Shown here one piece after another: positions 56,545 to 64,000 of a stretch of DNA of 64,000 bases. Each line of letters opens with the position of its first letter. Positions within the stretch are counted from its first letter, which is position 1. The position numbers were made by a program, and so were the translations under genes. A model generated the notes under the pieces. The model worked only from the letters and a program-made list of their open reading frames with translations, made no database searches and had not been told where the DNA came from. Origin of the DNA: Bacteroidales bacterium (lineage in GTDB: Bacteria > Bacteroidota > Bacteroidia > Bacteroidales > ML635J-15); contig QKHS01000081.1 in the NCBI GenBank assembly GCA_003249955.1, positions 44,103-108,102 on the forward strand, read 5' to 3'.

Positions 56545-56770
56545 GATTCAATTCCAGTTTGGTGCGATTATAAGTTCAGCAGCGACAATATTTTATACAC
56601 GATAACACCGTTTCAATTCCAGTTTGGTGCGATTATAAGTACGAAGCTGCCGAAAATGATTCCCGGCAATTTGCCGTTTCAATTCCAGTTTGATGCGATT
56701 ATAAGAAAAGAAAAAGCAAGAGCATACGATGCCATGCAGTGTTTCAATTCCAGTTTGGTGCGATTATAAG

Positions 56771-56880
56771 CAGCATTCAAACTCTAAATTGTCATTATGC
56801 GTTTGCTCACGCCATTACAGAGGCCTTGCCGTTCGCGATCCTGACACACACAGTTGCCTCTCCCTAATTGCCTTTGTCAG
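56771..56880. repeat. 110-nt element, copy 3
   Basis: Between repeats 7 and 8. Starts like copy 1 (CAGC..TTC.AAACTCTAAATT). The core differs after the first hairpin arm (CACACAGTTGCC) but both arms are kept. Confidence 0.85.
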
Positions 56881-56910
56881 GATTCAATTCCAGTGTGGTG
56901 CGATTATAAT

Positions 56911-57020
56911 AACTGGCTTTCGGGCTATAAATTACCATTGCTGTTTTCTCACGCCACTACAAAGACCTTGCTGTTCGCGATCCTGACATGCGCAATTGCC
57001 TCTCCCCTTGCCTTTGTCAG
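56911..57020. repeat. 110-nt element, copy 4
   Basis: Between repeats 8 and 9, directly after copy 3 with one repeat between. Starts like copy 2 (GGCTTTC.G.CTATAAATT). The right hairpin arm is TGTCAGAAT, with one mismatch. Confidence 0.8.
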
Positions 57021-60000
57021 AATTCAATTCCAGTATAGTACGATTATAAGACAATATGCTTGCAAAAATAGCTGAAACACCGGCATTTCAATTCCAGTAT
57101 GGTGCGATTATAAGGTGAAAAATTAAACATGAAAACGCCGGTAACATACTAGTTTCAATTCCAGTTTGGTGCGATTATAAGCAGCATTGATTTGCTCAAT
57201 TATTACAGCAGCAGTCGTTTCAATTCCAGTTTGGTGCGATTATAAGCACATATTGCCGATTTTCCGATTGAGGATAAAGAAGTTTCAATTCCAGTGTGGT
57301 ACGATTATAAGAGCTCTCGCCCATTTAAAAACTGCTTTTAAGTTCTGTTTCAATTCCAGTGTGGTACGATTATAAGTTATGACCTTGCTTCAAAACTTAC
57401 CGCTGCCGGTCGTTTCAATTCCAGTGTGGGACGATTATAAGGCACCATCAATTCTATTTTTCTCTCTTCTTACAAAGTTTCAATTCCAGTGTGGTACGAT
57501 TATAAGAGTTTGTTCGCAAACATCCTCAAATCAAGGTAGCGTTTCAATTCCAGTTTGGTGCGATTATAAGCTTCGCTCCCGATACCTATTGTTTGTGCAA
57601 GTGTTTGTTTCAATTCCAGTTTGGTGCGATTATAAGCAGGTAGAAATAGAGGCAAATTATGGAGATTAAAAAGTTTCAATTCCAGTTTGGTGCGATTATA
57701 AGGGCTCAAACATGTCTCCTTTTGCGCTTAAATAATCCGTTTCAATTCCAGTGTGGTGCGATTATAAGCTATTACAGGGTTGGAAATTCGGCAGACCTAT
57801 TATGTTTCAATTCCAGTGTGGTGCGATTATAAGACTGTTAACTGAAATTGCAGGAGCGGTACAACGTCGTTTCAATTCCAGTGTGGTGCGATTATAAGGT
57901 GATTATAATTACTGTTCTTATCGTTATTTTTAGGTTTCAATTCCAGTGTGGTGCGATTATAAGATTATTTTAATTTTTTAACTCAACTGGTTCTTTTCAC
58001 GTTTCAATTCCAGTGTGGTGCGATTATAAGTATCTGTCTACCGCAGTTCGCAGGCCATTTATCTGTTTCAATTCCAGTGTGGTGCGATTATAAGTCATAT
58101 GGACACCGATCATTTGAACAAATAATTAGTTTCAATTCCAGTGTGGTGCGATTATAAGGAAGTGCCTATATGCCATACATCGGCCTGACGGAGTTTCAAT
58201 TCCAGTGTGGTGCGATTATAAGTTACTCGGACAGCAGCTCCGGCTAAAGATAAGGAGTTTCAATTCCAGTGTGGTGCGATTATAAGTATCGACTCCGGGA
58301 TCTGCTCTATGAAGATATCCACGTTTCAATTCCAGTGTGGTGCGATTATAAGCGATCTACTGATTCTGAAAAGCGGGCATTGATAGCTGTTTCAATTCCA
58401 GTGTGGTGCGATTATAAGTCAGTTCTAGGCAATATAATACTTACATAATTTCCGTTTCAATTCCAGTGTGGTGCGATTATAAGTTTTCAGGGACCCAGGG
58501 AGAATCATGCTTACCTAGTTTCAATTCCAGTGTGGTGCGATTATAAGCAGCATTACCTAAAGCGGGATTAATAGCACTTGCAGGTTTCAATTCCAGTGTG
58601 GTGCGATTATAAGCTTTTCGTCAAAAAAAATCGTGATTCGGTTCATTCGTTTCAATTCCAGTGTGGTGCGATTATAAGCCAGCATGTAATCAGGCTCCGC
58701 GTCCGCATTATAGTTTCAATTCCAGTGTGGTGCGATTATAAGTGATTTTATAACAGAACTTTCTAAGCCGTGATTTTGTTTCAATTCCAGTGTGGTGCGA
58801 TTATAAGACTGTGAAGTAGTACAACGCGATATGCTTGCAAGCCCCGTTTCAATTCCAGTGTGGTGCGATTATAAGCAAAAAAGGATTTTCTGTTATTTTG
58901 GGATTATGGGCGTTTCAATTCCAGTGTGGTGCGATTATAAGACACTATTAAAGATACTATGCTTTCGTATTTTTCGTTTCAATTCCAGTGTGGTGCGATT
59001 ATAAGCTTCGAAAAGGATTAGGTGTTATGAGTAATCTTCCGTTTCAATTCCAGTGTGGTGCGATTATAAGGCTTGGGTTCTTAATCTTAACTATCACATT
59101 ACTCAGTTTCAATTCCAGTGTGGTGCGATTATAAGCGTGTGCGCCCGTTTGTTAACATCATTTTTAACCTGTGTTTCAATTCCAGTGTGGTGCGATTATA
59201 AGCAAGCGACTTATCATAGAAACGTAAATAAACATCACGTTTCAATTCCAGTGTGGTGCGATTATAAGACTGATCTACTTTTCCAACCGGCGACATTATC
59301 AAAGTTTCAATTCCAGTGTGGTGCGATTATAAGCCTATTAAACCTAAATAATAAGCTATATTTAATTCTGTTTCAATTCCAGTGTGGTGCGATTATAAGA
59401 ATACCCAAATTAATTACAGACTGCTTTTTACGTAAGTTTCAATTCCAGTGTGGTGCGATTATAAGCATGTAGTATATTGTTGCTGTAGAAGTTTTACCAA
59501 CGTTTCAATTCCAGTGTGGTGCGATTATAAGTTCGTGTCGCAAATAATGATAAGACCCTGCTGGCATGTTTCAATTCCAGTGTGGTGCGATTATAAGAAT
59601 ACTTACAAAAACAACGTACTCACAATGTCGATAACGTTTCAATTCCAGTGTGGTGCGATTATAAGCTATTTTATTTTCTCTCAAAAAAGGCTCAACACTA
59701 GTTTCAATTCCAGTGTGGTGCGATTATAAGCTTGTTTCTACGATGTTTATCATTATGATATTGACAGTTTCAATTCCAGTGTGGTGCGATTATAAGCTTC
59801 AGGAGCTTTTACAACCACAAGACCTAACCCAGTTTCAATTCCAGTGTGGTGCGATTATAAGAAATTAAAGGAACATTATTAAAAGATGATCAGGAATGGT
59901 TTCAATTCCAGTGTGGTGCGATTATAAGATTCTAAAGTATTTACCTGATATATCGTTCCGTCGTTTCAATTCCAGTGTGGTGCGATTATAAGACCGTATT

Positions 60001-63000
60001 GTTGTAGCCACGATCGTGGCTTCAGGAGTTTCAATTCCAGTGTGGTGCGATTATAAGCGATAGTCTTTTTTTATGAGACTTCCATATTTTTCGTTTCAAT
60101 TCCAGTGTGGTGCGATTATAAGTAGGCATCAGAAGAGCTTTAGCCGGAGCAGTAAGCAGTTTCAATTCCAGTGTGGTGCGATTATAAGTCCCATCCCGGA
60201 AAATCTTTTAATAACAAAATATTGTTTCAATTCCAGTGTGGTGCGATTATAAGTCCTGCCATTGAAGCTTCAGAATAGAATGGTCCTAGTTTCAATTCCA
60301 GTGTGGTGCGATTATAAGACGTAAACGCGTACCTGGTGCCGAAAATTCTGACCAGTTTCAATTCCAGTGTGGTGCGATTATAAGAATGAGGACAATAAAT
60401 CAGTTTTTTGTAAAAACACGTTTCAATTCCAGTGTGGTGCGATTATAAGTGCTGCTCTTGCTTACCTTACTGTTGTTAAAGCTCGTTTCAATTCCAGTGT
60501 GGTGCGATTATAAGTATCGTTTACGTTGTTGTTTACCCGCTTGATCAGCTGTTTCAATTCCAGTGTGGTGCGATTATAAGTCTTATATTTGCCGTTAATT
60601 TCAATGCCCAGGCTTGTTTCAATTCCAGTGTGGTGCGATTATAAGCAAAGGTTAGGGTTAGCATACGTTTATGAATGATTGTTTCAATTCCAGTGTGGTG
60701 CGATTATAAGGGGGTTAACCTAAAATTGGAATATGTAACACCTCAGTTTCAATTCCAGTGTGGTGCGATTATAAGACTTTTCAAGTTCTGTTTTACGCTC
60801 AAATTCCAGTTGTTTCAATTCCAGTGTGGTGCGATTATAAGGGCATAGCTTCTGGAAACAGATCTATAGCACACAAGTTTCAATTCCAGTGTGGTGCGAT
60901 TATAAGACTGACTGAAATAAACGATCACATTAGAAACGATTATGTTTCAATTCCAGTGTGGTGCGATTATAAGGAAAAATACCCACACTTATTTAAAAAA
61001 TTAAATTGGGTTTCAATTCCAGTGTGGTGCGATTATAAGATCAGGATTATGGCTGGCAACTTACCGGCTATATGGTTTCAATTCCAGTGTGGTGCGATTA
61101 TAAGCACTGTTTGTTTTCGGTTTCCACATTTTTTTATGTGGTTTCAATTCCAGTGTGGTGCGATTATAAGAATTCATAAAACTCAAAAAGCTTTCTATCT
61201 TGCTGCGTTTCAATTCCAGTGTGGTGCGATTATAAGTACAGATAGTTATGGAATCAAAGGATTTACAAAAGGGTTTCAATTCCAGTGTGGTGGGATTATA
61301 AGTTTGCATATCAGAAATTTGCCCGTTAAAAATCCCCGTTTCAATTCCAGTGTGGTGCGATTATAAGGATCTGATCGGGCTCTATTTTGTCGGAAAATTC
61401 TTTGTTTCAATTCCAGTGTGGTGCGATTATAAGATATATCTCTTCATCATAATGCCCAGGATGCAACTGCGTTTCAATTCCAGTGTGGTGCGATTATAAG
61501 CTGATAGAAATTTTACTGTTTTTCCGTTTGAAAGCAAGTTTCAATTCCAGTGTGGTGCGATTATAAGAATTGAAGATATCTGAATTAGAAAAAGAATTAG
61601 AAAGTTTCAATTCCAGTGTGGTGCGATTATAAGCTTTCTACTTAAGTCATGATTTTTTGGCCAAAAAAAGTTTCAATTCCAGTGTGGTGCGATTATAAGA
61701 AGGTGGTGGTGGCGAATGGACACGCCCGTCAGACGTTTCAATTCCAGTGTGGTGCGATTATAAGTATATGCCGAAAGGCGCAGGTTATTTGGCTGGAAAG
61801 TTTCAATTCCAGTGTGGTGCGATTATAAGAACTGGGGAAATGGTGTTGAACAAAACTTTTCGTCGTTTCAATTCCAGTGTGGTGCGATTATAAGCGAAGA
61901 GTATGTAAAGTATTATTAAAAAATGATTATGTTTCAATTCCAGTGTGGTGCGATTATAAGAAAAAGGAGCGTATGGATCGCCTATATATAAATATGTTTC
62001 AATTCCAGTGTGGTGCGATTATAAGTTTTGCGAGAAAGTATTTAAAGCCTTTGGTTTCTGAGTTTCAATTCCAGTGTGGTGCGATTATAAGCGGAAATGA
62101 AATAAACACACTCAAACAATCGGTTGTTTCAATTCCAGTGTGGTGCGATTATAAGAAACATCTAAAAATAGGCTAATATCAATAGTTTCAGTTTCAATTC
62201 CAGTGTGGTGCGATTATAAGTACGTCTGGTAAGGCTTGGAAGAATTGGGTTTTCAGTTTCAATTCCAGTGTGGTGCGATTATAAGGTGATTTTATAAACA
62301 GACGCTCAAGCCATCCATGATTGTTTCAATTCCAGTGTGGTGCGATTATAAGCCTGTGCCGCCGGTGCTGTTGTGTAATTTTCAACAGTGTTTCAATTCC
62401 AGTGTGGTGCGATTATAAGCATCATATTTATCAATTTTTTTGTCAAAGTTTCATTGTTTCAATTCCAGTGTGGTGCGATTATAAGCATGTAATATATTGT
62501 TGCTGTAGAAGTTTTACCCACGTTTCAATTCCAGTGTGGTGCGATTATAAGTGAATTTCATCCACGGGCTTTGAGGCTTTTTTCTTGGTTTCAATTCCAG
62601 TGTGGTGCGATTATAAGCAAACCATTGCCTTGTTAGCGGTAATTGTAAATTCAGTTTCAATTCCAGTGTGGTGCGATTATAAGTCCGGAGGTGTGTATCT
62701 CAGATGGGAAAACGACAGTTTCAATTCCAGTGTGGTGCGATTATAAGATTTAACAGATGAAATGACCAAAGAGGAAAAGGCAGTTTCAATTCCAGTGTGG
62801 TGCGATTATAAGAAAGGTGGCCAATCAGATGTTGCAAAATCTCAGTCAGGTTTCAATTCCAGTGTGGTGCGATTATAAGCTTAACCTCTTTAATAGCGAT
62901 TGTGCTAGTAGCCAAGTTTCAATTCCAGTGTGGTGCGATTATAAGCGAACGTTCAACAATAGTTTGAACACCTAAAGTACGTTTCAATTCCAGTGTGGTG

Positions 63001-64000
63001 CGATTATAAGTATTCTTATTTGGTTATACTTCGATGTTAATTCTGTTTCAATTCCAGTGTGGTGCGATTATAAGGTAGTTTTTTATTGTTTAATTTAAAT
63101 TTATTTTGTAGTTTCAATTCCAGTGTGGTGCGATTATAAGATGATGGGGTTACTTTGAAATGGTACGAAAAGTTTGTTTCAATTCCAGTGTGGTGCGATT
63201 ATAAGTCAATATGTCAATTGTATTGGTTCTTTCGAACACAAGTTTCAATTCCAGTGTGGTGCGATTATAAGTATTTTATTTTGTTGCGAAGACAGCGCAA
63301 TATTTACGTTTCAATTCCAGTGTGGTGCGATTATAAGAGCAATAAAATTCCTTACGATTTAAAGCCTCTCATGTTTCAATTCCAGTGTGGTGCGATTATA
63401 AGCAGCCACAATCGCTTTTGATGCCGCAACGTCTGTTAAGTTTCAATTCCAGTGTGGTGCGATTATAAGGGTTTATGGGCTGAACTTTCCGTAGCCGATA
63501 AAGTGTTTCAATTCCAGTGTGGTGCGATTATAAGCGGCTTAACAGTCATGGGCCTTATAACAGGTCTAAATACGTTTCAATTCCAGTGTGGTGCGATTAT
63601 AAGATTTACGCACAATTTATGAATCCAGTTTTAAAAAAAGTTTCAATTCCAGTGTGGTGCGATTATAAGTTCAGAAAAGTCAATGTCAATTCTGTCTGTA
63701 GCCTGCGTTTCAATTCCAGTGTGGTGCGATTATAAGCCGCTTTGAATCCAGAATGTTGCTGTTCCCTTAGCGTTTCAATTCCAGTGTGGTGCGATTATAA
63801 GAATATGAAAACATGGCTAACAGGTTGTATGATGCCAGTTTCAATTCCAGTGTGGTGCGATTATAAGAAGTATTCGACATTGAGCGTGATGAAACAAAAA
63901 TACGTTTCAATTCCAGTGTGGTGCGATTATAAGCACAAAGAATCAGAATTACAAATAAATTGCGTAAAAGTTTCAATTCCAGTGTGGTGCGATTATAAGA

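Larger units (their letters stand above)
56198..64000 (-). CRISPR. Very large CRISPR array, 115 repeats, running off the right edge
   Basis: I count 115 repeats of 30 bases by hand, with spacers of about 34-39 bases (period about 66). On the plus strand the repeat begins GTTTCAATTCCAG and ends GTGTGGTGCGATTATAAG. Its complement begins CTTATAATCGCACC and ends GGAATTGAAAC, the ATTGAAAC tail typical of type I and type III crRNA repeats. The leftmost repeats are degenerate (the first, 56198-56227, keeps only its last 15 bases well) and the rest from 57739 on are nearly uniform. Both facts say that transcription is leftward and that the leader lies to the right, outside the window. No cas gene is visible here, so subtype is open; I-B or III are the likely ones. 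The last repeat ends at 63999. Confidence 0.97.

Noticed and set aside
60776..60811. Spacer containing AAATTCCAGTT, similar to part of the CRISPR repeat, as a self-derived or truncated repeat
   Set aside because: Only about ten bases match and the spacer has normal length, so chance is enough.
56416..63976. Open frames of 60-200 codons rich in repeated Ile-Pro-Val-Trp-Cys-Asp-Tyr-Lys or Phe-Gln-Phe-Gln-Cys-Gly-Ala-Ile-Ile units
   Set aside because: They are translations of the CRISPR repeat in different frames, with the spacer between. There is no consistent start or codon usage.

Overview
The window is AT-rich bacterial DNA that looks like Bacteroidota, most likely the order Bacteroidales. 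Evidence for this is the type IX secretion C-terminal sorting domains (ends near 10.65 and 52.4 kb), many secreted proteins and lipoproteins with short signal peptides, TAnnTTTG-type -7 promoter elements with little sign of Shine-Dalgarno sequences, a multi-S1-domain ribosomal protein S1, and a stand-alone lpxB/surE envelope operon. I found no rRNA or tRNA gene.

Layout. 0-8 kb is mostly minus strand: an envelope operon surE / small membrane protein / lpxB / SpoIID-LytB protein, then RNase Z, a secreted carboxypeptidase-regulatory-like protein, a small conserved protein and a lone TfoX C-terminal domain. 8-18 kb holds secreted and envelope functions: a T9SS cargo protein with a P-domain, an S41 peptidase, a PagL-like lipid A deacylase, a PAS-LuxR regulator, an MscS-family channel, an M64 metallopeptidase and a NifX-like protein. 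18-28 kb has an MBOAT/AlgJ-like O-acetylation pair, a hybrid histidine kinase, several small secreted orphans and an unusual secreted protein that ends in a peptide deformylase domain. 27.8-35.5 kb is a compact plus-strand run: a crotonase, two KASIII-ketoreductase fusion proteins (the second with a destroyed ketoreductase active site) and a tricorn-like protease. 35.5-46 kb carries two paralogous lipoproteins and housekeeping genes (pheT, panB, an RluA-type pseudouridine synthase, a KamA-like radical SAM protein, rpsA), then a 0.7 kb gene-free patch of degenerate repeats with a 22-bp hairpin. 46-56.2 kb has a TonB-like protein, a gene split by a single-base frameshift, an acyl-CoA synthetase, a DUF4105-like membrane protein, an SGNH hydrolase with a T9SS tail, a LysM glucosaminidase and two orphan secreted proteins.

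56.2-64.0 kb is one very large CRISPR array, 115 repeats by hand count, running off the right edge. The repeats decay at the left end, and the minus-strand repeat ends in ATTGAAAC. Both facts say that the array is transcribed leftwards and that its leader lies beyond the right edge; any associated cas genes would also be outside the window. The old (left) end contains four copies of a ~110-nt element sitting exactly in spacer positions, and blocks of alternating repeat variants.

The observations most worth following are: the paired KASIII-KR fusions with one dead KR domain; the exported deformylase; the 110-nt hairpin elements inside the CRISPR array; and two spacers 3 kb apart that differ only at two synonymous codon positions of the same predicted P-loop peptide.
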